DNA of 33,436 bases. It comes from Oceanobacillus luteolus. GTDB taxonomy: Bacteria > Bacillota > Bacilli > Bacillales > Amphibacillaceae. Numbering within the stretch: the first letter of the stretch is position 1; each line of letters starts with the position of its first letter. The stretch covers positions 1 through 33,436 of the forward strand of contig NZ_JAMBON010000038.1 of the NCBI RefSeq assembly GCF_023715655.1, in the 5' to 3' direction. This document shows, in pieces, positions 1-7,672 of this stretch. The position numbers and the translations under genes are program-made. A model generated the notes under the pieces. The model was not told where the DNA came from. It saw nothing but the letters and a program-made list of their open reading frames with translations, and did not search any database.

Positions 1-46
1 TTTTTCACGTAAAACGCCCTTTATACTACCGCGCTTCGCTTGCTTG

Positions 47-94
47 CCCTGTCTTTGGTGTTGAAGTCTTGCGACTTCAAAACCAAAGACAGGG
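47..94. repeat. Long near-perfect hairpin upstream of the HAD gene
   Basis: Inverted repeat with 22-nt arms (47-68 and 73-94), one G/A mismatch and a four-base loop (TTGC). No T-run follows on either side, so it is not a classic intrinsic terminator. It may be the terminator-like end of an upstream gene outside the window or a dispersed intergenic repeat. What is seen is only the structure; the role is unknown. Confidence 0.6.
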
Positions 95-225
95 TATATG
101 TTCTCCCACAAACATTTTACTCTAACGTAGATGGAGATGGTTGGTTTTATGTATAATATAGACAATAACAAGGTGATACACGAGAGGACTCATTGCTATA
201 GCGTAGAATTAGGTGGAAAAGAGGA

Positions 226-1002
226 ATGAAGTTGAAAAAGTATAAAGGTTACCTTATCGATTTAGATGGTACGATGTATCGGGGAACAGAACCGATCGAA
301 GCAGCAGCAGATTTTGTCCGTACTTTAGTAGAGAATAACATTCCTTACGTATTTGTAACAAATAACTCTTCAAAAACACGTAAGGCTGTATCAGGTCATT
401 TAAACAATATGGGGATCATTTCTACTCCAGGTCAAGTGGTCACCACGAGTATTGCTACTGCTAATTACATCCAAAATCAAAAGGAGCATGCTCGGTGCTA
501 TGTCATTGGCGAAGAAGGTTTGATTTCAGCGCTTGAAGAGAATGATCTAATTATTACAGATTTAGATCCAGATTATGTAGTTGTAGGAATTGATAGAGAA
601 ATAAGTTATGAGAAATACGCGAAAGCCGTCCTTGCTGTTCGTAATGGTGCAACGTTTATTTCGACAAACAGTGATGTAGCTATCCCGATGGAACGCGGAC
701 TTTTACCGGGAAATGGTGCATTAACAAGTGTTATAACGGTAAGTACTGGAGTGCAACCTATTTTTATCGGGAAGCCTGAGGCAATTATTATGGAAGAAGC
801 ATTAGCGATTTTAGGAGTAACTAAAGAGGATGCGTTAATGGTTGGAGATAATTATAATACGGATATCCGTGCTGGCATTCATGCAGGACTCGATACATTG
901 ATGGTGTTCACCGGGGTCACGCGATTTGAGGAGCTTGCCGGTTTAGAGGTGAAGCCAACGTATCACGTTCACAGTTTACGAGATTGGGTACAGCATATTT
1001 AA
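226..1002 (+). CDS. yutF: HAD-superfamily phosphatase, NagD/YutF type
   Basis: Haloacid-dehalogenase hydrolase of subfamily IIA, expected to be a cytosolic Mg-dependent phosphatase acting on small phosphorylated metabolites (the family is often called p-nitrophenyl phosphatase). The 258 residues match the usual length. Motif I is DLDGT with Asp12 (nucleophile) and Asp14; motif II is TNNS near residue 45; the motif III lysine lies in IGKPE; motif IV is GDNYNTD near residue 207. Overall it closely resembles B. subtilis YutF. The chosen ATG has an AGGTGG ribosome site about nine bases upstream. It overlaps the stop of a 26-codon reading frame (149-229) in an ATGA arrangement. The next gene, lutC, is convergent and separated by a hairpin. 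The family call is firm; the physiological substrate is unknown. Confidence 0.93.
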   Translation: MKLKKYKGYLIDLDGTMYRGTEPIEAAADFVRTLVENNIPYVFVTNNSSKTRKAVSGHLNNMGIISTPGQVVTTSIATANYIQNQKEHARCYVIGEEGLISALEENDLIITDLDPDYVVVGIDREISYEKYAKAVLAVRNGATFISTNSDVAIPMERGLLPGNGALTSVITVSTGVQPIFIGKPEAIIMEEALAILGVTKEDALMVGDNYNTDIRAGIHAGLDTLMVFTGVTRFEELAGLEVKPTYHVHSLRDWVQHI

Positions 1003-1029
1003 ATTCTACATATCTATCGTAAAATGATA

Positions 1030-1060
1030 AGAACAAGCGTGGCTTACATACGCTTGTTCT
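1030..1060. terminator. Hairpin between convergent yutF and lutC
   Basis: Perfect 11-bp arms AGAACAAGCGT (1030-1040) and ACGCTTGTTCT (1050-1060) with a nine-base loop, flanked by seven A on the right. Read on the minus strand this is an A-tract, hairpin, then TATCATTTT, a fair end for the lut operon. On the plus strand it lies just past the yutF stop but no T-run follows. Confidence 0.6.
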
Positions 1061-1082
1061 AAAAAAATTGGTTATGAAGCAA

Positions 1083-1784
1083 CTAGTCCACAACAATATA
1101 AGTAGCAGAAATAGGGCCATGTACGCCCACAATCAGATTCATTTCAATATCTGCACTATTACTAGGACCAGAAATAAAACTGATATAGGAGGCAACGTCC
1201 TCCCCTTTGACAATTGCTTCATGAATTTGCTGTGCAGCTTGTGTCATTCGGGGGACAATGGTCTCTTTTGGTATGATGGCAATGTAAGCTTTCGGCAACA
1301 GACTGATCGTGCGGCCGTGATGTTTATTATGGAATAATGTTACTGTAGCAGATTCAGCTAATGTGATGTCACTAAAAGTAATGCCAAGATCAGCTCTCTC
1401 TGCAAAGACTTGGTTTTCTTTTTCTTTTGTGTGGTCCCATATATGAATTTCTGTGGATTGTTCCAGTTTTTTAAATAGATTGGTTAATCCGTACACATCA
1501 TTTCTTTGGTCATTGGGAGCAATGATTGACTGCCCCTTATAAGCTTGAATTGTGTCTTCAAGTACTTGCTCTAAGCCTGCCTTATCTGTTCGTTTAAAAA
1601 CAGTATGGATAGCTTGGCATTGCTTTTCTAGTGCTTCTATTAATTCATCTTGTGTCTGTCCCTTTAATACTTCCAGTTGTGGCGTGACACTCCATATCGG
1701 TCGTTTCACTCCTTCTGTACGGCGGGGACGACCTAGATTTGCAGCTAAACCATCTAAAAAGGCTTCCCGATTTTGAATCGTCAT
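1083..1784 (-). CDS. lutC: LutC, lactate utilization protein C (LUD domain)
   Basis: Third subunit of the LutABC system, which oxidizes L-lactate to pyruvate in the cytoplasm and replaces the flavin-dependent L-lactate dehydrogenase. The 233-residue protein is a LUD (DUF162) domain protein close in length to B. subtilis LutC (about 240). It carries the typical patterns ESATVTLFHN and ISFISGPSNSADIE, the latter near the C-terminus. Its ATG shares one base with the lutB stop (TAATG), indicating translational coupling, and it is the last gene before the hairpin at 1030-1060. Family and operon membership are clear; the precise job of LutC inside the complex is not established by the sequence. Confidence 0.95.
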   Translation of the reverse strand: MTIQNREAFLDGLAANLGRPRRTEGVKRPIWSVTPQLEVLKGQTQDELIEALEKQCQAIHTVFKRTDKAGLEQVLEDTIQAYKGQSIIAPNDQRNDVYGLTNLFKKLEQSTEIHIWDHTKEKENQVFAERADLGITFSDITLAESATVTLFHNKHHGRTISLLPKAYIAIIPKETIVPRMTQAAQQIHEAIVKGEDVASYISFISGPSNSADIEMNLIVGVHGPISATYIVVD

Positions 1785-3208
1785 TATTCCTCACCACTCT
1801 TTTCTCTCTCTTTATACCAGGAGCGGAAAGATTGTTTACTCGGAGCAGGGAAGTTCCTTGAGTTTGTCCAATCTTTTAATGGTCCTGGTCCATTTCCGAT
1901 GATGTCATCTTTCGTCCAAGGATTTAGTGCAAGACGTGCCATTTTTGTACTTAATTTATATACTGCCGGACTGGAAGACCATTTTGCAAAGCCCTTCATC
2001 GCCATTTTTTCAACCATAGGTGCTTGTTTTTCTTTCTCGACAATAATCTGACGGTGTCTGATCAGCATTTCATGCAGAGGAATTTTCACAGGACATGCTT
2101 CCGTACAAGCACCGCAGAGGGACGAGGCATAAGGCAATTCTTTATGATTCTCATAGCCATCTAATAAAGGGGTGAGTACTGCTCCAATTGGACCAGGATA
2201 AATTGAATTGTATGCATGTCCACCGACATGGCGATAGACTGGACAAGCATTGATGCAAGCAGCACAGCGAATACAGTGTAGGGCCGCTTGGAACTCTGTG
2301 CCCAAAATTTTAGAGCGGCCATTATCTACAATGACAAGATGATAATCATCGGGTCCATCAATTTCATCATCCAGACGTGCTCCAGTATAAGAAGTGATAT
2401 AACTAGTTAATTTTTGCCCAACTGCTGATCTTGTCAATAAACTAACGAGGACCTCCATTTCCTCCCAGGTAGGTACAATTCTCTCCATGCCCATAACTGT
2501 TATAAGTGTATCTGGAAGCGTGGTGGCCATTTCTGCATTTCCTTCATTCGTTACGAGTGTGATGGTGCCTGATTCAGCAATCGCAAAATTACATCCAGTA
2601 ATTCCAACTTCTGCGGTTAAAAATTCTTCTCGTAATTGGCTACGTGCAAAATCCGCAAGCTCTTCAGGGATATCGGAGCCGGTGTAACCTCTTTTTTCCG
2701 CAAACGTTTCCCGTATTTGTTCTTTGTTTTTATGTAGTGCCGGTACGACGATATGGGAAGGAGGGTCTTCATCTAATTGTAAAATCCATTCACCGAGGTC
2801 CGATTCCACTACTTCTGCACCGAGACTTTCCAATGCTCGGTTTAAACCAATTTCTTCCGTAACCATTGATTTTGTTTTAACGACCTTTTTGGCTTCTTTC
2901 TTCCTAATCACGTTTTGAATATAATCATTCGCTTCTTCAGCAGTTGCTGCGAAGAAAACATGACCACCCCGTTTAGACACTTGGTCACTTAACTGTTGTA
3001 AATAATAATCAAGATTTTCGACAGTGTGTTTGCGAATTTCAGCTCCTAGCTGACGCCAATCTTCCCAGTTTCCCAGCTCTGTTTCTTGGATCCGTTTTCT
3101 TGATCTGAAACGTCCTTGTGCGGAAGAGACGGCCAGGCGCATAAAGTCATTTTCAATACCTTGTTGAACACGCTCTTCGTATGGAGATTCATTAATTTTA
3201 ATGCTCAT
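1784..3208 (-). CDS. lutB: LutB, iron-sulfur subunit of L-lactate oxidation complex
   Basis: Cytosolic iron-sulfur protein required with LutA and LutC for growth on L-lactate. The 474 residues contain an N-terminal LUD domain (to about residue 300), then two 4Fe-4S cysteine clusters: C312-x2-C315-x2-C318-x3-CP at 322, and C365-x2-C368-x3-CP at 372. This is the ferredoxin-like pattern expected for electron transfer from lactate. A DUF3390-like tail follows. The ATG at 3208 has a strong AAAGGAGG site that begins right after the lutA stop, and the stop overlaps the lutC start by one base. All cluster cysteines are present, so the gene looks functional. In B. subtilis lutABC is an iron-sparing target, which is reasonable for such an iron-rich enzyme. 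Confidence 0.96.
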   Translation of the reverse strand: MSIKINESPYEERVQQGIENDFMRLAVSSAQGRFRSRKRIQETELGNWEDWRQLGAEIRKHTVENLDYYLQQLSDQVSKRGGHVFFAATAEEANDYIQNVIRKKEAKKVVKTKSMVTEEIGLNRALESLGAEVVESDLGEWILQLDEDPPSHIVVPALHKNKEQIRETFAEKRGYTGSDIPEELADFARSQLREEFLTAEVGITGCNFAIAESGTITLVTNEGNAEMATTLPDTLITVMGMERIVPTWEEMEVLVSLLTRSAVGQKLTSYITSYTGARLDDEIDGPDDYHLVIVDNGRSKILGTEFQAALHCIRCAACINACPVYRHVGGHAYNSIYPGPIGAVLTPLLDGYENHKELPYASSLCGACTEACPVKIPLHEMLIRHRQIIVEKEKQAPMVEKMAMKGFAKWSSSPAVYKLSTKMARLALNPWTKDDIIGNGPGPLKDWTNSRNFPAPSKQSFRSWYKEREKSGEE

Positions 3209-3222
3209 GAATAGACCTCCTT

Positions 3223-3942
3223 TTACTTCGTTGTATTTAAAATTTCAGCCATATGCACGACCTTTACCGTTTTACCTTCGCGTTGCATCATCCCACCAAT
3301 ATTGATAAGACAGCCCATATCTCCTCCAACAAGATATTCTGCCTCTGTTTCCGTCACGTGCTGTGATTTTTCTTTTACCATCTCTTCTGAAATAGCAGCG
3401 TTTTTGATGGAGAAGGTACCACCAAATCCACAGCAATCTTCTTTTATCGGCAATTCGATGTACTCGATTCCTTCGATATTTTTTAATAGAGTGATAGGTG
3501 CTTCGTTAACTCCTAGGATACGGCTCATATGACAGGAAGGATGGTAAGTGACTCTGCCTTTAAAAGCGGAGCCTACATCAACTATTTCAAGTACTTCTAC
3601 TAAAAATTGTGTTAACTCGTATGATTTGTTCGCTAGTTTTATCGCTTCATCTTCCCATTCTGGGTCGTTTTTAAATATATTTGGGTATTCCTTCAACATA
3701 CCAACACAGGATCCAGATGGCCCGACGACATACTCAGAATGCTTGAACGCACGCATCATCTGTTTCATCGCTTGTTTGGACTCTGTCAGATAACCGCTAT
3801 TATAAGCTGGTTGCCCACAGCAGGTCTGCAATTCCGGGAAGTCAACCTCACATCCGAAACGTTCGAGGATTTCGACGGTATCCTTCCCAACATCTGCAGA
3901 GAAAATATCGCAAAGACATGTAATGAATAAAGAAACCTTCAT
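3223..3942 (-). CDS. lutA: LutA, CCG-domain subunit of L-lactate oxidation complex
   Basis: Subunit with two cysteine-rich CCG domains, as in heterodisulfide-reductase/GlcF-type proteins; it works with LutB and LutC to turn L-lactate into pyruvate. CCG motifs are at Cys41-Cys42 and Cys170-Cys171, with further conserved cysteines at 137 (PSCHMSR) and 211. I start it at the ATG at 3942 (MKVSLF, 239 residues) and not at an in-frame GTG nine bases earlier: that GTG overlaps the AAAGGAAGG ribosome site, which sits eight bases before the ATG, and the shorter form matches B. subtilis LutA. Only 46 bases separate it from lrgB, with no hairpin or clear promoter, so it is probably transcribed together with lrgAB. 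Confidence 0.95.
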   Translation of the reverse strand: MKVSLFITCLCDIFSADVGKDTVEILERFGCEVDFPELQTCCGQPAYNSGYLTESKQAMKQMMRAFKHSEYVVGPSGSCVGMLKEYPNIFKNDPEWEDEAIKLANKSYELTQFLVEVLEIVDVGSAFKGRVTYHPSCHMSRILGVNEAPITLLKNIEGIEYIELPIKEDCCGFGGTFSIKNAAISEEMVKEKSQHVTETEAEYLVGGDMGCLINIGGMMQREGKTVKVVHMAEILNTTK

Positions 3943-3988
3943 GGTGTTCACCTTCCTTTATTAACGGTTGTTTTTATAAGGTAAGAGC

Positions 3989-4681
3989 TCAATATAGCAA
4001 TAGTTGGACCAACCAAGGTGCTATGATGGACACTGTGACTGCACAAACAATCATGGCAATCGTGCTGATGGATCCTTCACGTAAACTGCTTTCCAATGCT
4101 TTAGCAATCCCAATCGCGTGAGAACCACTGCCTAATCCAACGCTTTTCGCAATATCATCATTGATTCTGAATAACTTATATACCATAGAGCTGAAAAATA
4201 CACCGCCGAATCCAGCAACCAATACAAAAACAGCTGCCAAAGAGGTGACTCCGCCTAAAGTCTCTACGATAGCTACTGCCACAGGCATGGTCACAGATTT
4301 CGTTGTGAGCGAGAGGATGATTTCGTCCTCAAATCCAGCTGCTTTGGCAAGTAAAATACCGGCGGATATACCTACTGCTACACCAACACATGAACCGAGA
4401 AGAATGGGGGTGAGATGTTTTTTTAACACATCACGTTGTTTGTACAGTGGATAGGCAAGGGCTACAACTGCTGGACCCTGCAACTCTTTGATCCATTGTC
4501 CGCCTATCATGAATGTTTCATAAGGTATCTTGAAAATCAGCAATAGTATGATGACGATGAAGGTTGATGTAACGACAGGAACCGTAAATGTAAGCTTGAG
4601 CTTTTGATGAAGTAATTTTGCTAGAAAGTAGATACTACAGGTCGCAGCGATCGCCACGAACCCAATAATTAGATTAATCAT
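3989..4681 (-). CDS. lrgB: LrgB/CidB-family membrane protein, candidate carboxylate carrier subunit
   Basis: Integral membrane protein of the LrgB family (230 residues, the usual size) with about six or more hydrophobic segments and the conserved region FEDEIILSLTTKSVTMPVA and GSGSHAIGIAKA. The start is the ATG at 4681 with AGGAAGG just upstream; a longer in-frame reading would overlap lrgA heavily. The first eight bases overlap the end of lrgA, a sign of coupled translation. The family was first described as a modulator of holin-like lysis, but B. subtilis PftAB is a pyruvate carrier and the plant homologue PLGG1 moves glycolate and glycerate. Lying in front of lutABC and beside glycolate/glyoxylate genes, a lactate, pyruvate or glycolate carrier is the likeliest role (inference). 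Confidence 0.88.
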   Translation of the reverse strand: MINLIIGFVAIAATCSIYFLAKLLHQKLKLTFTVPVVTSTFIVIILLLIFKIPYETFMIGGQWIKELQGPAVVALAYPLYKQRDVLKKHLTPILLGSCVGVAVGISAGILLAKAAGFEDEIILSLTTKSVTMPVAVAIVETLGGVTSLAAVFVLVAGFGGVFFSSMVYKLFRINDDIAKSVGLGSGSHAIGIAKALESSLREGSISTIAMIVCAVTVSIIAPWLVQLLLY

Positions 4682-5057
4682 GTTGCTTTTCCTTCCTGTA
4701 CATAATCCATTGACTGGTAGCTCCTGAGCTGGCAATAACAAGTACCGTACAGAATAATACGATTAGAACAAGTAAAAAACCACGACCCGCAAAGAAATCT
4801 AAATAATTGATCAGGCCAACCGTTGCAGGAATGAAAAATAAGACAAGATTATTAACAACAAACTTCGAGCCTTCCTCAATCCAGACAACTTTAATTAAAT
4901 CTGTCGAAAGTAAAACAAACAGGATAATCATCCCTATGACACTTCCAGGAATAATAAGGTCAAAAGCATTCTGGATCCAGTCTCCAATTCTATAAATACT
5001 ATATAAAAAAATGATGTGAAGAATGATTTTGAATATATTCCACAATATGATACACAC
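4674..5057 (-). CDS. lrgA: LrgA/CidA-family membrane protein, partner of LrgB
   Basis: Small hydrophobic protein (127 residues, about four membrane segments) with the family signature IPGSVIGMIILF near residue 40 and FFIPATVGL near residue 77. It begins at a GTG at 5057 with AGGAG five bases upstream; no better ATG exists. It overlaps lrgB by eight bases and probably forms a two-component carrier with it. It is the first gene of a minus-strand operon that continues into lutABC, read from a promoter at 5167-5195. Its older description as an antiholin-like protein is less likely here because of the metabolic neighbours. The substrate is inferred, not shown. Confidence 0.85.
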   Translation of the reverse strand: MCIILWNIFKIILHIIFLYSIYRIGDWIQNAFDLIIPGSVIGMIILFVLLSTDLIKVVWIEEGSKFVVNNLVLFFIPATVGLINYLDFFAGRGFLLVLIVLFCTVLVIASSGATSQWIMYRKEKQHD

Positions 5058-5166
5058 CCTATCTCCTGAAGTGATGCAGTAAGTGGCTGTGTTTGACGCC
5101 TATTTACTGTTTCCTTAAATAACAACATATACATATATATATTTAAAAATTTATAAATTATATTAT

Positions 5167-5195
5167 ATTCTAATATTATATCGGTTGAATGTAAA
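5167..5195 (-). promoter_or_regulatory. SigA-type promoter for lrgAB-lutABC
   Basis: Read on the minus strand: TTTACA (5195-5190), a 17-base spacer, then TAGAAT (5172-5167). This leaves a leader of roughly 100 bases before the lrgA GTG. The surrounding 5058-5363 stretch is otherwise very A/T-rich and holds no gene; it also contains the divergent promoter at 5254-5283. Confidence 0.5.
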
Positions 5196-5253
5196 CTGCT
5201 AGATATGAATAGTATAGAAATGTTTTCTTTCTTCTTTTTTAATTTTTAAAAAT

Positions 5254-5283
5254 TTGCACAAATGTGATAGTATAATATATAAT
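5254..5283 (+). promoter_or_regulatory. SigA-type promoter for the aminotransferase gene
   Basis: TTGCAC (5254-5259), an 18-base spacer and a perfect TATAAT (5278-5283). It points toward the gene starting at 5364 and leaves a leader of about 75 bases that contains the Fur-box-like sequence at 5315-5329. Confidence 0.6.
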
Positions 5284-5314
5284 CTTAACTGCGTATGTGA
5301 AATTGTAGTAAAGT

Positions 5315-5329
5315 TGATAGTGATTATCG
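5315..5329. promoter_or_regulatory. Fur-box-like 7-1-7 palindrome
   Basis: TGATAGTGATTATCG fits the Bacillus Fur core TGATAAT-N-ATTATCA with two mismatches, one at symmetric-arm position six and one at the end. It lies just downstream of the predicted start of transcription and before the ribosome site of the aminotransferase gene, a position suited to repression. It may be a chance match in A/T-rich DNA. Confidence 0.3.
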
Positions 5330-5363
5330 TGAAAAATTAAGTGACGAAGGGGAGAGGAAAGGT

Positions 5364-6539
5364 ATGTATAAAAATATATTGAGGCATCCTGGACCTACGC
5401 CAATTCCTAAAAAGGTGGAACTGGCAATGGGACAGGATATGTTTAGTCATCGTTCGGAGGAATTCGTTAAACTTTACCGGGAAACTACAGAACGTGTGAA
5501 GCCTGTTTTCGGAACGAAGCAAGAAATCTTACTTCTACCATCCGGGGGAACAGCAGCATTGGAAGCGGCTGTTGTGAATGCCGTTTCTCCTGGGGAAGAA
5601 GTGGTTGTCGTCACAGTGGGAGCTTTCGGGGATTATTTCGTCTCCATTTGTGAAAAATATGGCTTGAAAGTACATAAACTCGAAAAAAATTGGGGCGAAG
5701 CTTGTACGAAAGAGGAGCTTGCGGACTTTTTGAAACCATTATCTAATATTAAAGCTGTCTTTGCTACGTACAATGAAACATCTACCGGAATTTTAAATCC
5801 TGTCGATCAGTTGGCAGAAGCAGTACGGGAACATTCTGAGGCGATTTTTATAGTGGATGGCGTGAGTGCTTTAGGTGGCGCCCCTGCGGAAATGGATGAG
5901 TGGGGAATTGATATTTTAGTGACTGGTTCCCAAAAAGCGATGATGCTTCCTCCAGGTCTTTCTTTCGTAGCTGTAAGTGACAAAGCTTGGAAACAGATAG
6001 AGGAGAATGCCCCAACTGCATATTATTTGAATCTATTAAGTTATCGTGACTGGGCGGAGAAGGGAATGACTCCTAATACGCCAGCAGTTTCCCTTATTGT
6101 TGGGCTTTCCGCTGTATGCGATTTGATTGAAGAAGAAGGCGGAATTGCAAAGACGGTGGAAAGACATGAACTTATGAAGAATATGGTTCGGGCATCTATG
6201 AAAGCATTGTCCATCGATTTATTGACAAATGATGAATTTGCATCACCAACCATTACGGCAATCCGTACTCCTAAAGGCTTGAATCTCGCGGATTATTTAG
6301 GCCACTTAAAGAAGGAATATCATTTGGATTTTGCTGGTGGTCTCGGTCACCTTCAAGGTGAGATTTTCCGATTCGGTCATATGGGCTATTGCTTCCCGAG
6401 CGATGTTTTAGAAGCAGTTTCTCTTATGGAAGCAGGGTTACAAGATTTCTCTTATTCCTTCGAGTCTGGAGCTGGCGTGAAGGCAGCACAGGATGTATAT
6501 TTAGCTTCATTGAAGAAAAAATCTGTAGTAAGTAATTGA
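5364..6539 (+). CDS. Class V aminotransferase, alanine/serine-glyoxylate type
   Basis: Pyridoxal-phosphate enzyme of the AGXT family (391 residues) that most likely transfers an amino group from alanine or serine to glyoxylate, giving glycine. The PLP lysine is Lys191 in TGSQKAMM followed by PPGL; Asp165 in FIVDGVSALGG should contact the PLP pyridine nitrogen; PSGGTAALEAA near residue 59 binds the phosphate. The N-terminal PGPTPIP is typical. The ATG at 5364 has a GGGGAGAGGAAAGG site. It is divergent from lrgAB-lutABC and close to malate synthase G and glycolate oxidase, which supports glyoxylate as acceptor. The amino donor cannot be read from the sequence; a ureidoglycine-glyoxylate enzyme (PucG-like) is a less likely alternative because no purine genes are nearby. 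Confidence 0.88.
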   Translation: MYKNILRHPGPTPIPKKVELAMGQDMFSHRSEEFVKLYRETTERVKPVFGTKQEILLLPSGGTAALEAAVVNAVSPGEEVVVVTVGAFGDYFVSICEKYGLKVHKLEKNWGEACTKEELADFLKPLSNIKAVFATYNETSTGILNPVDQLAEAVREHSEAIFIVDGVSALGGAPAEMDEWGIDILVTGSQKAMMLPPGLSFVAVSDKAWKQIEENAPTAYYLNLLSYRDWAEKGMTPNTPAVSLIVGLSAVCDLIEEEGGIAKTVERHELMKNMVRASMKALSIDLLTNDEFASPTITAIRTPKGLNLADYLGHLKKEYHLDFAGGLGHLQGEIFRFGHMGYCFPSDVLEAVSLMEAGLQDFSYSFESGAGVKAAQDVYLASLKKKSVVSN

Positions 6540-6564
6540 TTTACAGTATAAAATATTCGGGAAA

Positions 6565-6608
6565 TAGGATTCGCAAAAGTTGATCAACTTTGTGTGAATC
6601 CTATTTTT
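6565..6608. terminator. Intrinsic terminator between aminotransferase and lysR
   Basis: A long imperfect hairpin: outer arms GGATTC/GAATCC and an inner perfect AAGTTGATCAACTT palindrome, followed on the plus strand by TATTTTT. It ends the aminotransferase transcript and may also stop the converging lysR transcript. Confidence 0.75.
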
Positions 6609-6626
6609 CATCTAACTAATCAGCCC

Positions 6627-7520
6627 TTAAAGGCACATTTGATAGGGATCTGCTAAATCGATCATTTTTCTGACTGCATGAGACAAGTATTTATCTTTCT
6701 TCCAAATCATTGCCAACTCCAAATACACTACCGGCTTGTGGAAAGGAATTGCTCTAATATTTTCATTGGAGATCCGATCGCAAATCTTACTTGGCAATAA
6801 TGCGCCCCCCAGCTTTGCTTCGACCATATCCACCATAAAGTCTTTCTGAGAGCTTTCACACACAATGTTCGGGTAAAAACCATGGTCTCGGCATGCTTCC
6901 ATAATCCGGTCATGAAGCGAGAAGTCTCGACGATATAGTATAAGCGGTTCCGTTTCGATATCAGAAAAGTGGATAGATGCTTCTTCGGCCAAAGGGTTAT
7001 CCTTATGTATAATGAGCATCAATGGGTCCTTCAGCAGGTGGATGGTTTCATAGTTCTCCTTTTGGATAGGGAGGTTACAGATCAAACCAACATCAAGTTC
7101 ACCTTCATTTATTTCCTGTTTAATTTTATTACTACCGACTTCATTTAAACTGATTTCAATCTCTGGATACAATTCAATGTATTTGCTGATGACCGTCGAG
7201 AAAAAAGCTGCACCAATGATTGGTGGAATCCCGATTTTGATTTCTCCTTTTTTCAACTCACCAACATCCTCCAGTTGAGCTGTCAAATTATCATAAGCAT
7301 CGAGCAAGGTTTTTGCGTTTGTCAGAAATACTCTTCCCGTATCCGTCAGCTCCAGTCCCGTTGCCACTCTGTAGAAGAGAGGAGTACCCAGCTCATCCTC
7401 CAATTTTTTGATTGTTTTACTTAAAGAAGGCTGTGAAACATGCAAGGTGGAGGCAGCCTTTGTGAAGCTCCTTCGTTTTGCGACCTCTACAAAGTAAGTT
7501 ATTTGTCTGATATCCATCAT
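6627..7520 (-). CDS. LysR-family transcriptional regulator
   Basis: LysR-type regulator (297 residues): winged helix-turn-helix in the first 60 residues (SFTKAASTLHVSQPSLSKTI) and a periplasmic-binding-like effector domain from about residue 90. It is transcribed away from malate synthase G across a 152-base gap holding a near-ideal LysR palindrome that overlaps its own -10. By the usual rule for this family it should repress itself and activate the divergent gene when an inducer such as glyoxylate, glycolate or malate is bound; the inducer is inference. Two adjacent ATG codons are possible starts behind AAGGAG; the second gives the better spacing. Similarity is general (CynR/GltC class), so no gene name is given. 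Confidence 0.92.
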   Translation of the reverse strand: MMDIRQITYFVEVAKRRSFTKAASTLHVSQPSLSKTIKKLEDELGTPLFYRVATGLELTDTGRVFLTNAKTLLDAYDNLTAQLEDVGELKKGEIKIGIPPIIGAAFFSTVISKYIELYPEIEISLNEVGSNKIKQEINEGELDVGLICNLPIQKENYETIHLLKDPLMLIIHKDNPLAEEASIHFSDIETEPLILYRRDFSLHDRIMEACRDHGFYPNIVCESSQKDFMVDMVEAKLGGALLPSKICDRISNENIRAIPFHKPVVYLELAMIWKKDKYLSHAVRKMIDLADPYQMCL

Positions 7521-7556
7521 ACCATCTCCTTACCTCGTTTCGTACTTGTAATCTGA

Positions 7557-7574
7557 TTATACGCTAACGTATAA
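7557..7574. promoter_or_regulatory. LysR operator between lysR and malate synthase
   Basis: TTATACGCTAACGTATAA is a perfect inverted repeat with seven-base arms and a four-base centre, containing the ATAC-N6-GTAT and T-N11-A patterns of LysR boxes. On the minus strand a TATAAT (7561-7556) overlaps its left edge and is the likely lysR -10, which fits autorepression. The heptamer ACTTGTA occurs on both sides (7544-7550, 7600-7606) and could mark weaker activation half-sites. Confidence 0.65.
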
Positions 7575-7672
7575 CCAAAAGGAATAACGAGTATGCAAAA
7601 CTTGTATTTCTGTTTCGGCATGGGACCGATTAGAATGAGAGGTAAAAGATGTGTAGAGAGGGTGGAGGTAAC

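Noticed and set aside
4682..4741. Longer lrgB start
   Set aside because: Would overlap lrgA by 68 bases; the ATG at 4681 has AGGAAGG and gives the usual 230 residues.
3989..5057. LrgAB as holin/antiholin autolysis regulators
   Set aside because: No LytSR two-component genes nearby and the operon continues into lactate oxidation genes; kept only as an alternative to a carrier role.
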